Positions 9,671 through 19,587 of a stretch of 64,000 nt of DNA are shown here, in pieces. This stretch comes from Staphylococcus sp. NAM3COL9 (GTDB taxonomy: Bacteria; Bacillota; Bacilli; Staphylococcales; Staphylococcaceae). The notes beneath the pieces are model-generated. The model was not told the origin of the DNA. It saw nothing but the letters and a program-made list of their open reading frames with translations, and did not search any database. A program made the translations under genes and the position numbers. The DNA lies in the NCBI RefSeq assembly GCF_001431205.1, contig NZ_LGPC01000008.1, positions 62,001 to 126,000 of the forward strand, read 5' to 3'. The stretch's first letter is position 1, and every line of letters starts with the position of its first letter.

Positions 9671-9713
9671 AAATAAACTCCTTAATTCAATTTAGATTAA
9701 GGAGTTTATTTTG
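9671..9713 (+). terminator. Terminator of the hexuronate operon
   Basis: A 16-bp perfect stem, AAATAAACTCCTTAAT with ATTAAGGAGTTTATTT, has a nine-base loop and flanking T bases. It begins 18 bases after the uxuB stop. Confidence 0.85.
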
Positions 9714-9856
9714 CTTTGTAATATTTAAAAAGGTTATTTTTATAGATGTTATAAATATTGGTTAAATCACATTGATAATATGTATCTCTTAATCCATAAT
9801 ATAAGGCATGTGTAAAAAGTATGTAAAGTACGGCATTATAGAATAGGTGGGGTGTT

Positions 9857-11578
9857 GTGAAAGCATTTTTTAGTTACTACAAACCATATAAAGGTTTGTT
9901 TTTCTTAGATTTTGGTTCGGCAATTGTTGTAGGTTTGTTGGAATTAATTTTTCCACTTATTACAAGTATATATATTGATCGTTTATTACCTACAAATCAG
10001 TGGAATCTCATAGTGATTTTTGGAATTGTATTATTGTTTGTATTTGCAATTGAAGCGGTACTAAAATTTATCGTGACATATTGGGGACATAAGTTAGGTA
10101 CGAATATAGAGCGTGATATGCGTAATGATTTATATAGTCATATTCAGAAATTGAATTTTAAGTATTTTGATAATCAAAAATCTGGAAAACTCATCGGCCG
10201 ACTGACGAATGATTTGATGGATATTGGCGAAGCTGCACATCACGGTCCAGAAGATGTATTTTTATCTATCATGACGCTTATTGGTGCGTTTATCATCATG
10301 TTGGCGATTGATGTGAAATTAGCGCTCATAACGTTTTGTGTGGTGCCTATTGTTTTTATCTTAGCTATATTTTTCAGCCAAAAAATGTCTCGTGCATTTA
10401 AGAATTTATTTACAAATGTGTCACGTTTTAATGAATTAATCGCAGATAATGTGGGTGGCATAAGACTTGTACAGGCTTGTACAAATGAAGAACATGAGCG
10501 AAAGAAATTTAGAAATATAAATGATAATTTTAGAGCTACAAAATTAAAAGCATATAATTATATGTCTTGGAATATCACAATCAGTCATATTGCTCAAAAA
10601 CTGACATTAATTATTGTTTTAGTAGTCGGAAGTTATTTTGTGTTGAATGGTGATTTATCTTATGGTGGTATCGTTGCATTTATCATGATCACCAATGTAC
10701 TATTTAAGCCATTACAACAAATTAATATGATTATAGAGCTCTTTCCTAAAGCAATTGCAGGATTTAAAAACTTTAGAGAAATATTAAGCATTGATCCAGA
10801 AATAAAGGACGCACCAGATGCAGTTGGAATGCCGAGCAATCCTATGACGGTTCAATATAAAGAGGTAACATTTGGATATGGTGAAACACCAATTCTAAAA
10901 AAACTAAATTTAGATATTCAGCATGGGGAGAAGATTGCATTAGTTGGACCGAGTGGTAGTGGTAAAACGACAATCAGTTCTTTATTGCCAAGATTCTATG
11001 AAGTAGATGAGGGTGATATCTTAATAAATGGGCAAAGCATCAAATCGATTCAGTTAGCGTCACTACGTGCAGAAATTGGTGTCGTACAGCAAGATGTATT
11101 CCTATTCTCTGGTACTTTAAGAGATAATATTGTATATGGTCATTTAGAAGCAGACGAAACAGCAATATGGGACGCAGTTAGAAATGCGCAATTAGAAACG
11201 TTTATTAAAGACTTACCATTTGGTTTAGATACACGCGTAGGTGAAAGAGGAACGAAACTATCTGGTGGACAAAAGCAGCGCATATCCATCGCTAGAATGT
11301 TTTTAAAAGATCCATCAATTATTATTTTAGATGAAGCTACAAGCGCGTTAGATATAGAAACAGAAAATAAAATTCAATTGGCATTTAAAAAGCTGTCTGA
11401 AAATAGAACATCGCTTATTATTGCGCATCGTTTATCAACGATTAAAGATGTAGATCGTATTATTTTTATCAAAGACGGTGAAATCTTAGAAGAAGGTAGT
11501 CATGAAGTACTGATGCAACAAGATGGTCATTATAAACAACTTTATTTATCTCAGTTTAATGAAGTTGAAGCGTTTTAA
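9857..11578 (+). CDS. ABC exporter half-transporter (MsbA/Sav1866-like)
   Basis: The 573-residue protein fuses an exporter-type membrane domain (six segments, about residues 15-300) to a nucleotide-binding domain (about 335-573) with Walker A GPSGSGKTT, signature LSGGQKQR, Walker B IIILDEATSALD and H-loop IAHRLST. All ATPase motifs are intact, so it should work as a homodimer exporting lipids or drugs; the substrate cannot be told. Translation starts at GTG 9857 after AGGTGGGG. It is a single gene with a hairpin after it. Confidence 0.88.
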   Translation: MKAFFSYYKPYKGLFFLDFGSAIVVGLLELIFPLITSIYIDRLLPTNQWNLIVIFGIVLLFVFAIEAVLKFIVTYWGHKLGTNIERDMRNDLYSHIQKLNFKYFDNQKSGKLIGRLTNDLMDIGEAAHHGPEDVFLSIMTLIGAFIIMLAIDVKLALITFCVVPIVFILAIFFSQKMSRAFKNLFTNVSRFNELIADNVGGIRLVQACTNEEHERKKFRNINDNFRATKLKAYNYMSWNITISHIAQKLTLIIVLVVGSYFVLNGDLSYGGIVAFIMITNVLFKPLQQINMIIELFPKAIAGFKNFREILSIDPEIKDAPDAVGMPSNPMTVQYKEVTFGYGETPILKKLNLDIQHGEKIALVGPSGSGKTTISSLLPRFYEVDEGDILINGQSIKSIQLASLRAEIGVVQQDVFLFSGTLRDNIVYGHLEADETAIWDAVRNAQLETFIKDLPFGLDTRVGERGTKLSGGQKQRISIARMFLKDPSIIILDEATSALDIETENKIQLAFKKLSENRTSLIIAHRLSTIKDVDRIIFIKDGEILEEGSHEVLMQQDGHYKQLYLSQFNEVEAF

Positions 11579-11606
11579 AATGTTTTAGTATGATAGTGAG
11601 TATTAT

Positions 11607-11651
11607 GGGGGTGGGAACACGAAATCAAATTTTGATTTCTGTCCTGCTCCC
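11607..11651. terminator. GGGGTGGGA...CTGCTCCC hairpin, staphylococcal type
   Basis: The central GAAATCAAATTTTGATTTC is a 19-base inverted repeat flanked by GGGTGGGAACAC and GTCCTGCTCCC, which pair imperfectly. It follows the ABC gene. Similar G-rich/C-rich intergenic hairpins are common in staphylococci, and a related one lies at 24001-24053. Confidence 0.6.
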
Positions 11652-11673
11652 TTGTATTTTTATAGCATCTTAA

Positions 11674-11702
11674 TTATGATTTAAGAAAGCGTTTTCTATA
11701 GT
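11674..11702 (+). promoter_or_regulatory. Putative promoter with cre-like site before ribulokinase
   Basis: TTATGA at 11674 and TATAGT at 11697 are 17 bases apart, and AGAAAGCGTTTTCT at 11684-11697 fills the spacer. The latter matches the CcpA cre consensus except at both ends. Catabolite repression of a pentulose kinase would make sense. The promoter hexamers are weak. Confidence 0.4.
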
Positions 11703-11727
11703 ATAGAAAGATTTGGGGGATTAAAGT

Positions 11728-13356
11728 ATGGCTTACAGCATAGGGATAGATTTTGGAACAGGTTCAGGTAGAGCTTTTCTTATAAATACAGAGAATGGTG
11801 AAATAGTAGAGCAATTTATTAAAACGTATACACATGGCACGATAGAAGGAGAACTTGGTGGTCAAAAACTACCTCAAAGTTACGCATTACAAAATGCGAA
11901 TGATTATATGGAAGTCATTGAAGAAGGCATTCCAGTTATTTTAGCAAAAACGCAAATTGCTCCAAACGAAATTGTTGGTCTGGGTATAGATTTCACATCG
12001 TCTACTGTGATATTTGTGGATGAAAATATGGAACCCATTCATAATAAGCAAGGGTTTGAAGATAATCCACACGCTTACGTCAAATTGTGGAAGCATCATG
12101 GCGCGCAAGCCGAAGCCGATTTATTGTTTAAGACTGCGCTTGAAGAGAAGAATCGTTGGTTAGGATATTATGGCTTTAATGTGAGTAGTGAGTGGATGAT
12201 ACCTAAGATTATGGAAGTTAACAATAAGGCACCTGAAGTTATAGCAGAGAGTGCGTATATCATGGAGGCGGGGGATTGGATTGTCAATCGACTTACTGAT
12301 CAAAACATCAGATCAAATTGTGGCTTAGGATTTAAATCATTTTGGGAAGCGGACACAGGATTCCATTATGATTTGTTTGATAAATTAGATAATGATTTAT
12401 CTGAAATTGTAAGAAAGAAAGTGGAAGCGCCAGTCGTTAATATTGGTGAAACTGTAGGTAAGGTTAGTCAGATAATGGCAAGAAAAATAGGACTTTCACC
12501 AGAAACGCAAGTCAGTCCGTTTATCATAGATGCACATGCAAGTTTATTAGGGATAGGTTCAGAAAGAGATAAAGAAATGACTATGGTCATGGGCACAAGC
12601 ACATGTCATTTAATGCTTAATAAAGAACAACATAAGGTGCCAGGTATTTCTGGCTCGGTTAAAGGGGGCATTATTCCAGATCTTTATGCATACGAGGCAG
12701 GGCAAACTGCTGTAGGAGACTTATTCGAGTATGTAGCTCAACAAGCGCCGTATGATGATGTGAAAGAGGCGAAGACACGCGATATTTCAATTTTTGAATT
12801 ATTAAATGAGAAGGCCGCTAAACTATACCCTGGCGAAAGTGGGCTTATTGCACTAGATTGGCACAATGGGAATAGAAGTGTACTCAGTGATAGTAATTTG
12901 AGAGGTTGCTTATTTGGCATGGGATTACATACGAGACATGAAGAAATTTATCGTGCATACATGGAGGCAACTGCATTTGGTACTAAAATGATTATGCAAC
13001 AGTATGAAGGATGGAACATGGAAGTAGATCATGTATTTGCTTGTGGTGGTATTCCTAAAAAGAATAGATTACTCATGGATATCTATGCAAATGTGCTCAA
13101 CAAACGTGTAACAATTATTGATAGTGAATATGCACCAGCAATTGGCGCAGCTATTCTAGGTGCAATATGTGGTGGAGCGCATTTAGACTTTAGTGATGCG
13201 GTAAAAGCAATGAAAGAATCCGTATTATACACTGTTGAACCTCAACCGGAGAAAGTGAAAATATACAAAAAATTATTTGACGCATACCAATTACTACATG
13301 ACCTACATGGTTATAAAAAAGCGAGCATTATGCGTGATGTTGCACAATTAATGTAA
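11728..13356 (+). CDS. araB: Ribulokinase
   Basis: AraB phosphorylates L-ribulose to L-ribulose-5-phosphate. The 542-residue protein belongs to the FGGY kinases. It begins with the phosphate loop IGIDFGTGSGRA, has GLGIDFTSSTV with the catalytic-region Asp, the ribulokinase-like KLWKHHGAQ and MVMGTSTCHLML, and the C-terminal ACGGIPKKNRLLMDIYA. Length and motifs fit AraB better than xylulokinase. No araA, araD or arabinose transporter is nearby, so it is either an orphan or works with genes elsewhere. Confidence 0.88.
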   Translation: MAYSIGIDFGTGSGRAFLINTENGEIVEQFIKTYTHGTIEGELGGQKLPQSYALQNANDYMEVIEEGIPVILAKTQIAPNEIVGLGIDFTSSTVIFVDENMEPIHNKQGFEDNPHAYVKLWKHHGAQAEADLLFKTALEEKNRWLGYYGFNVSSEWMIPKIMEVNNKAPEVIAESAYIMEAGDWIVNRLTDQNIRSNCGLGFKSFWEADTGFHYDLFDKLDNDLSEIVRKKVEAPVVNIGETVGKVSQIMARKIGLSPETQVSPFIIDAHASLLGIGSERDKEMTMVMGTSTCHLMLNKEQHKVPGISGSVKGGIIPDLYAYEAGQTAVGDLFEYVAQQAPYDDVKEAKTRDISIFELLNEKAAKLYPGESGLIALDWHNGNRSVLSDSNLRGCLFGMGLHTRHEEIYRAYMEATAFGTKMIMQQYEGWNMEVDHVFACGGIPKKNRLLMDIYANVLNKRVTIIDSEYAPAIGAAILGAICGGAHLDFSDAVKAMKESVLYTVEPQPEKVKIYKKLFDAYQLLHDLHGYKKASIMRDVAQLM

Positions 13357-13378
13357 AAGAATTAAACATTTAATTAAC

Positions 13379-13424
13379 AAAACCCCGAAGCTATATCAGA
13401 GATGATACGTTGGATTGGGGTTTT
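13379..13424. terminator. Bidirectional terminator between araB and the Nramp-like gene
   Basis: AAAACCCC at 13379-13386 pairs with GGGGTTTT at 13417-13424, with a long, partly structured loop. Both flanking genes run towards it, so it can serve both. Confidence 0.7.
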
Positions 13425-13442
13425 GTTATGTTAAATATTCAT

Positions 13443-14666
13443 TTAAGCTGAAATGAAACTTGTTATGGCATCGATTAGACTGTAGATACCTAAGAAGGAA
13501 ACAGTTAAGACAACGAGTCCTCCGATAATATTGAGCCAAAGTGTATTTACAAAGCGGCCCATTAAATTTTTCTTATTAATAATAATAAAGATAAGTATTG
13601 CAACAAGAGGTAATATCATACCATTTAACGCTTGAGCAATAAGTAAGACTTGAAGTGGTTCAAAACCAAGTGCTGAAGTAATAATGCCAATAATGATAAT
13701 CACAACAAAGACAAGTTTATACTTCTTACTTTGCATGCCACCTTTCCAACCGAGTAAACTACTAATTGTTGCAGCGGCACCAGTTGGAGAAGCAATGGCA
13801 GATGACAGACCTGCAGCGAATAACCCAATACTAATCGCTATAGGTGCAGCATCGCCTAGTATAGGTTCTAACGGCCCAGCAAGTTGAATCACACTTGTTA
13901 TTTCTTCACCTTTAATTAAAGTTGCTGCTGAAATTAATATTGCTGCTGAAATCACACCACCGACAGTAATTGAAATAATCGTATCCCAACGTGCAAATTT
14001 CAATTCCTTAACACCATTAAAACGTTCATGCACAGCTGTTGAGTGAATGAAAAAGTTATATGGCACAACGGTTGTACCGATTAGAGCGATAACAGTAAGA
14101 ATAGAACCATCTGGTATTGTTGGAATAAAGGCACCTTTTAAAATGCCCATAACATCCGGTTTTATAGCAATCATCGTAGTGATAAATATAACGCCCATGA
14201 TAACCATAAGTACAAGCATAACTTTTTCTAAAAATTTATAGTTACCAAATAATCCAATGAGTAATATAATGACACCGATAACTGGAGCAACCCAATTTTC
14301 AGGTAAATTAAGTAAGTAAGATGCACCAAGTGAGGTTCCAATTAAGTCACCACTAATATAGGCAGCACATCCAATGGTTACAGCAATGAGTGTGAACCAC
14401 ACGATGATAAGCTTACCGATTTTATTAGAGAATAAATCTTGAATCGCTTCTCCTAAACCTTCACGTGTAACGAGTGATAAACGGATAATCATTTCTTGCA
14501 ACACGATAGTGGCGATGATTGAAAAGGCAACTGCCCATAGTAAACTATAGCCAAAGCTCGCGCCACCCTGAGTCATGGTTGTTACTGTACCAGGGCCAAT
14601 AAATGAAGCAGTGATAATCATCCCTGGGCCAAGCGATCGTAAAATCTTACCCGTGTTTTTAAACAT
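13443..14666 (-). CDS. Nramp-family transporter lacking the classical metal-site residues
   Basis: The 407-residue membrane protein has about 11 segments and the Nramp fold signature LGPGMIITASFIGPGT. The usual metal-binding DPGN of segment 1 is here GPGT (residues 24-27). The MPH of segment 6 is VPY (in IGTTVVPYNFFIHS). Both changes remove ligands known to bind Mn2+ or Fe2+ in MntH, so a plain Mn/Fe importer is unlikely. Related divergent members carry Mg2+ or unknown solutes. The ureohydrolase gene lies 16 bases upstream in the same direction, suggesting that the pair shares a substrate or metal. Confidence 0.8.
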   Translation of the reverse strand: MFKNTGKILRSLGPGMIITASFIGPGTVTTMTQGGASFGYSLLWAVAFSIIATIVLQEMIIRLSLVTREGLGEAIQDLFSNKIGKLIIVWFTLIAVTIGCAAYISGDLIGTSLGASYLLNLPENWVAPVIGVIILLIGLFGNYKFLEKVMLVLMVIMGVIFITTMIAIKPDVMGILKGAFIPTIPDGSILTVIALIGTTVVPYNFFIHSTAVHERFNGVKELKFARWDTIISITVGGVISAAILISAATLIKGEEITSVIQLAGPLEPILGDAAPIAISIGLFAAGLSSAIASPTGAAATISSLLGWKGGMQSKKYKLVFVVIIIIGIITSALGFEPLQVLLIAQALNGMILPLVAILIFIIINKKNLMGRFVNTLWLNIIGGLVVLTVSFLGIYSLIDAITSFISA

Positions 14667-14682
14667 TTAACCACTCCTCAGA

Positions 14683-15627
14683 TTATTTTAATTTATTTAA
14701 ATAAGCGACGTGGCCAGCAAGTACGTATAATACTGCTGTAGAAACGAAATGGGCAGAATTTTGATTGGCATCTTTCATAGGATAAACTTCTACATAATCT
14801 ATACCACATAGGCCGAGTGCACCAAATTCATGAATCATCGTTAATAATTCATAGGACGTTAGACCATTGCCATCGACAGGTCCACCTGGATTATAAGCAA
14901 AATCTAATACGTCACTACATATTGTTAAATATACGACATCTACATCGGCACTTGCTTGAGCATAGATGTCACGGGCAAACTGTTTTATGTTATTAGATTC
15001 ACGAATATCATTGATGGTTATCGTCACCGCCCCGGCTTCTTCAGCGTAACGTCCTGTTGCTGGATGATTTCTCGGGCCGTGAATACCTGTATGAATAATA
15101 CTTTCGTTACGTACACCCTCTGTTTCGTACAGCCTCATGAAAGGTGTATTACGGGCGTAAGCTTCACCTTCATAATCTGGCATATTGTCATAATGAGCAT
15201 CTAAATGAATGATGCCGACTTTTTTACCAGTTTCTGTTAATGCTTTAAGAATGGGGTAAGTGACACCGTGTTCGCCACCAAAACCAACTAAAAATTTTTC
15301 ACTTTTCCACAGTTTTTTAGTGAAATCTGTAATGTTATCATAGCTTTCTTTGTTATCTTGAGCGACAAACGGCACATCACCAACATCACCCATAGATAAA
15401 TGCTCACTAATGTCTATGTGATTTAACTCAGGTAGATATTGACTGTAACGTGCAGAGGACAGTCTAATTTGCTTTGGACCAAGTTCTACGCCAGTGTAGT
15501 CTCCCCAAGTACTTTCACCTTCAAAAGGTACTCCATATACAATGACATCAGTATCTAAAGTATTTGATTGATTTAAATTTTTACTATTTAAAAAACATGG
15601 TGTATTACCATAAATGTTATTTTTCAT
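14683..15627 (-). CDS. Ureohydrolase family protein (agmatinase/arginase/formimidoylglutamase-like)
   Basis: This Mn-dependent hydrolase family cleaves a guanidino or formimino group. The 314-residue protein keeps GGEHG (canonical GGDHS or GGEHS), DAHYD (three metal ligands) and SDVLDFAYNPGG in place of SIDxDxxDPAxAPG. The first Asp of the last motif is Cys (TICSDV), as also happens in HutG-type formimidoylglutamases from memory of the family. The substrate is therefore open: guanidinobutyrate, agmatine, formiminoglutamate or another guanidine. It is transcribed with the Nramp-like gene and lies beside gudB, which points to amino-acid nitrogen catabolism. Confidence 0.82.
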   Translation of the reverse strand: MKNNIYGNTPCFLNSKNLNQSNTLDTDVIVYGVPFEGESTWGDYTGVELGPKQIRLSSARYSQYLPELNHIDISEHLSMGDVGDVPFVAQDNKESYDNITDFTKKLWKSEKFLVGFGGEHGVTYPILKALTETGKKVGIIHLDAHYDNMPDYEGEAYARNTPFMRLYETEGVRNESIIHTGIHGPRNHPATGRYAEEAGAVTITINDIRESNNIKQFARDIYAQASADVDVVYLTICSDVLDFAYNPGGPVDGNGLTSYELLTMIHEFGALGLCGIDYVEVYPMKDANQNSAHFVSTAVLYVLAGHVAYLNKLK

Positions 15628-15733
15628 AATTTATATCTCTCCTTTATTGTAAATAATTATATAGAGTATTTTTTTATTTTTCAAATAAATCAGAAAATTT
15701 AGTGATTTATTTGAAAATATGAAGTAAATATAA

Positions 15734-15768
15734 AAAAGCTGCACCAATCAAGGTGCAGCTTTTGAAAA
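15734..15768 (-). terminator. Terminator of gudB
   Basis: AAAAGCTGCACC at 15734-15745 and GGTGCAGCTTTT at 15752-15763 form a perfect 12-bp stem with a six-base loop. Reading leftward it is followed by TTTTTTATA, so it ends the gudB transcript. Confidence 0.9.
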
Positions 15769-15790
15769 GTATATTATTTAGCAAAATATT

Positions 15791-17035
15791 TTATGCCCAA
15801 CCACGGAAACGTGTTGCTTCTGCAGTACGTTTGATACCTACAACATAGGCAGCTAAACGCATATCTAACTTTCTACTTTCAGCTAAATCATAGATTTTAT
15901 TGAATGCTTCTACCATTTTTTCGCGTAGTAGGCGGTTTATTTCTTCTTCGGACCAATAATAACCCTGATTGTTTTGAACCCATTCGAAGTAAGAAACAGT
16001 TACACCACCAGCACTTGCAAGTACGTCAGGTATAATTAAGACACCACGTTCTGTTAAGATACGTGTAGCTTCTTTTGTTGTAGGACCGTTCGCTGCTTCT
16101 GCAACGATGCTTGCTTTAATGTCGTGTGCGTTCTCTTCAGTAATTTGATTTGATAATGCAGCCGGTATAAGAATATCACAATCAACTTCAAATAATTCTT
16201 TATTAGGGATAACACCATCAAATAAGTGTGTAACACGACCATGCTTTTCTTTAAGCTCTACAAGCTTGTCAACATCTAAACCATCTGGATCATGTAATGC
16301 ACCATAACTTTCAGAAATAGCTACAATTTTTGCACCCATATCATGTAAGATTTTGGCGATAAAACTACCAGCATTACCGAATCCTTGAATGGCAACACGA
16401 GACCCTTTGATATCGATATTTCTACGTTTAGTAGCTTCTTCAATTGTTATAACAGCACCAAGGGCAGTGGCACGGTTACGACCTTCTGAACCACCTAGAG
16501 AGAGTGGTTTACCAGTGATGAATGCAAAAGCATTTGAGCGATTAATTTTACTATATTCATCCATCATCCATGACATGATTTGTGGGTTAGTATAAACGTC
16601 AGGTGCTGGGATGTCACTCGCAGGACCTACGAATTGTGATATAGCTCTAACAAAACCACGCGATAAACTTTCAAGCTCTTGATTACTCATTTGACGTGGG
16701 TCACAGATGACGCCACCTTTACCACCACCAAAAGGTAAGTTTGTAATGCCACATTTCATCGTCATCCACATTGCAAGTGCCTTAACTTCTTCTTTATTTA
16801 CATCAGGGTGGAAACGTACGCCACCTTTAGTAGGTCCAACCGAATGATTATGTTGCGCACGGTAACCTGTAAATGTTTTAACGGTGCCATCATCCATACG
16901 AACAGGTATGCGAACTTCTAAAATTCTTAAAGGTTCTTTGATTAAATCATACATGCCATCGTCAAAGCCTAATTTATGTAATGCTTCTTTTGTAATTTCT
17001 TGGGTAGATTTCACTAAGTCATTATGTTCTGTCAT
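15791..17035 (-). CDS. gudB: NAD-specific glutamate dehydrogenase
   Basis: GudB oxidises glutamate to 2-oxoglutarate and ammonia, the main catabolic exit for glutamate-family amino acids. Length is 414 residues, as in other staphylococcal GudB proteins. Visible are the substrate segment [11 protein letters not shown] with the catalytic Lys, [13 protein letters not shown], and the dinucleotide loop GFGNAG. It has its own terminator and a long upstream region, so it is separate from the ureohydrolase gene to its left, though transcribed in the same direction. Confidence 0.95.
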   Translation of the reverse strand: MTEHNDLVKSTQEITKEALHKLGFDDGMYDLIKEPLRILEVRIPVRMDDGTVKTFTGYRAQHNHSVGPTKGGVRFHPDVNKEEVKALAMWMTMKCGITNLPFGGGKGGVICDPRQMSNQELESLSRGFVRAISQFVGPASDIPAPDVYTNPQIMSWMMDEYSKINRSNAFAFITGKPLSLGGSEGRNRATALGAVITIEEATKRRNIDIKGSRVAIQGFGNAGSFIAKILHDMGAKIVAISESYGALHDPDGLDVDKLVELKEKHGRVTHLFDGVIPNKELFEVDCDILIPAALSNQITEENAHDIKASIVAEAANGPTTKEATRILTERGVLIIPDVLASAGGVTVSYFEWVQNNQGYYWSEEEINRLLREKMVEAFNKIYDLAESRKLDMRLAAYVVGIKRTAEATRFRGWA

Positions 17036-17321
17036 TTATTTTTTTCCCCTCTATCTATTACTTTTAATATTTATAGTTACTTATATATAAATGTTATAGA
17101 TAATGTGAGTGAAAATCAATACTAGAGTTTGAATTTTTACAAAAGTTTGAAAATTCAGTGAATAATCTGGTGAAATTCTCTTTGAAAACGATATAATCAT
17201 TAAAGTCAATGTGTGAAAGCATAGTGAATTGATGAAAAATGCATTGACTAAATTTTCAGAAATCAATAGAATGAATAATTATATTTAAAATGAGTAGAAC
17301 TTGAAGATAAGGAGAACATTA

Positions 17322-18659
17322 ATGGAACAGCCATCATTTAAACGCGCAATGAAACAACGTCATCTTATGTTACTTAGCTTTGGTGGTGTTATTGGAACAG
17401 GGTTATTTTTAAGTTCTGGATATACTTTGCAACAAGCAGGTCCATTTGGAACGGTACTATCTTATTTAATTGGTTCGATTTTAGTTTATCTCGTTATGCT
17501 ATGTTTAGGTCAATTAGCAATCAAACATCCTGTTACGGGAGGGTTTCATACATATGCAAGTCTTTACATCCATCCATCTGTTGGATATATCGTAGCATGG
17601 TTTTATTGGTTAACTTGGACCGTAGCATTAGGTTCTGAATTTACAGCAGTGGGTATTTTGATGCAGAAATGGATGCCTGGAGCCCCTGTTTATATTTTTG
17701 CTACGATTGCAATTATATTGATTTTATTATTTAATGTCATATCAACACGGTTTTACGCTGAAGTTGAATTTTATTTTTCTTTAGTAAAAGTTACTGCAAT
17801 TATCGTATTTATAATTTTAGGTCTTTTGGTAATTATAGGATTTATTCACTATGATGGTTATGAAGGTTTAAGTACAATTACACATAGGTATACGAATCCT
17901 ACTTTTCCTAATGGCATTGGTTCTGTGTTTTTAACAATGCTAGCTGTGAATTATGCATTTAGTGGTACTGAGTTAATAGGTATTGCTGCTGGTGAAACAA
18001 AAAACCCTGAAAAAGTAATACCGAAAGCGATTCGAGCAACATTATGGCGTCTTATTATCTTTTTCATTGGTACAATGGTTATTATTTCTATTTTAATACC
18101 AAGTTATCAAGGTAAGTCATTAGAAAGCCCATTTGTTGTTATTTTTCAGAAAATGGGTATCCCTTATGCGGGTGATATTATGAATTTAGTGATTATAACA
18201 GCTTTGTTATCTGCAGCCAATTCAGGATTATATGCAGCGAGCCGAATGATTTGGAGTTTATCGAATGAAGGTGTATTTCCTAAATGGTTTGGGAAGCTAA
18301 ATAAACACCATATGCCAGTAAATGCAACATTATTTAGTATGATTGGTGGCTTACTGGCGTTGTTTTCTAGCGTGTATGTAGCAGATTCATTATATGTAAT
18401 TCTAGTTTCAATTGCTGGTTTAGCAGTTGTAATCGTGTGGATGAGTATTTGTATTGCATATTTTAACGCTAAAAAAATTGACCAAAGCTTAAAAGTTCAT
18501 CAATCGATTCCAATTATCGGGTTTATATTATGCTTAGTTTCTTGTGTTGGAATGATTTTTGATTCTAATCAAGCACCTGCACTTTATTTCGGGCTACCAT
18601 TTGCAGCGATTACGTTAATTTATTACTTTGTTAAATTTAATAAGAAAAGAGGAGTATAG
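17322..18659 (+). CDS. mmuP: Amino acid permease, probably S-methylmethionine permease
   Basis: The 445-residue APC-superfamily permease has 12 membrane segments. It begins MEQPSFKRAMKQRHLMLLSFGGVIGTGLFL, the conserved start of the family, and carries GTELIGIAAGETKNPEKVIPKAI. I chose ATG 17322 because AAGGAGA lies 6 bases before it; an upstream in-frame TTG lacks a site. The gene ends one base before mmuM begins. The partner enzyme makes S-methylmethionine the likely substrate over other amino acids. Confidence 0.85.
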   Translation: MEQPSFKRAMKQRHLMLLSFGGVIGTGLFLSSGYTLQQAGPFGTVLSYLIGSILVYLVMLCLGQLAIKHPVTGGFHTYASLYIHPSVGYIVAWFYWLTWTVALGSEFTAVGILMQKWMPGAPVYIFATIAIILILLFNVISTRFYAEVEFYFSLVKVTAIIVFIILGLLVIIGFIHYDGYEGLSTITHRYTNPTFPNGIGSVFLTMLAVNYAFSGTELIGIAAGETKNPEKVIPKAIRATLWRLIIFFIGTMVIISILIPSYQGKSLESPFVVIFQKMGIPYAGDIMNLVIITALLSAANSGLYAASRMIWSLSNEGVFPKWFGKLNKHHMPVNATLFSMIGGLLALFSSVYVADSLYVILVSIAGLAVVIVWMSICIAYFNAKKIDQSLKVHQSIPIIGFILCLVSCVGMIFDSNQAPALYFGLPFAAITLIYYFVKFNKKRGV

Positions 18660-19562
18660 ATGAGACTGTTAGAAAAAGTGAAAACACAAGCTCCAATTGT
18701 CTTAGATGGTGGACTAGCAACTACATTGGAACAAGCTGGTTGTAATTTAAATTCTTCGTTATGGTCTAGTGAAGTACTTAGACATCAACCAACTAAAATA
18801 AAGCAAGCACATCAAGATTTTACAAATGCGGGTGCCGATATTATTTTAACAAGTACATATCAAGCCAGTTACCAAACATTTAAAGATATAGGGATGCAGG
18901 ATGATGAAATTGATGGACTTTTTACAGTAGCGGTAGAGCAAGTTATGAAGGCAACAAATAATAATCAAGTGGTTGTAGGTAGTTTGGGTCCATATGGTGC
19001 ATATTTAAGTGATGGCTCTGAATATACAGGGGATTATAAAATAAGCCGAGAATCCTATTTTAAATTTCATGAACAACGTATAAACGCTTTGATTTCAAGA
19101 GGAATAAATGATTTTGTGTTTGAAACAGTGCCTAATTTTGAAGAGATTCAAGCCATTGTTGAAAATATTATACCGAGTTATACAGAGGAACAAACATTTT
19201 GGATCTCTGTAACTGTCGATGACACAGGAAATTTATCAGATGGAACAGATTTTGAGCAGTTGATTGATTATATAAAAGATAAGCAAGCCAGTATTCCTAT
19301 TTTTGGTATTAATTGTTCTTCGGTGAAAGGGATCAATAGATCTTTAGACAAAGGATTAAGTAGTTTGAGTCAGACAATTGCATTGTATCCTAATGGAGGT
19401 TCTCATTATAATGCAGATAGCAAAAAATGGGAAAATGATGCTAACAGTGATGAAATTATTGAACAAGTTCCGAAGTGGCTAATGGGCGGTGTGCAAATTA
19501 TTGGTGGGTGTTGTCAAACAACACCAGAAGACATTAAAAAGATTAAATATAGCATAAGTTAA
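18660..19562 (+). CDS. mmuM: Homocysteine S-methyltransferase
   Basis: MmuM moves a methyl group from S-methylmethionine to homocysteine, giving two methionines. The 300-residue protein starts VLDGGLATTLEQAG, contains FETVPNFEEI and GINCSS (first zinc-binding Cys), and ends with IGGCCQTTPEDI (the other two Cys ligands). With MmuP it forms a methionine salvage route from plant-derived S-methylmethionine. ATG 18660 follows GAGGAGT at the end of mmuP, so the two are coupled. Confidence 0.92.
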   Translation: MRLLEKVKTQAPIVLDGGLATTLEQAGCNLNSSLWSSEVLRHQPTKIKQAHQDFTNAGADIILTSTYQASYQTFKDIGMQDDEIDGLFTVAVEQVMKATNNNQVVVGSLGPYGAYLSDGSEYTGDYKISRESYFKFHEQRINALISRGINDFVFETVPNFEEIQAIVENIIPSYTEEQTFWISVTVDDTGNLSDGTDFEQLIDYIKDKQASIPIFGINCSSVKGINRSLDKGLSSLSQTIALYPNGGSHYNADSKKWENDANSDEIIEQVPKWLMGGVQIIGGCCQTTPEDIKKIKYSIS

Positions 19563-19587
19563 ACAAAATTGAAGTTTTAAACTAAGA

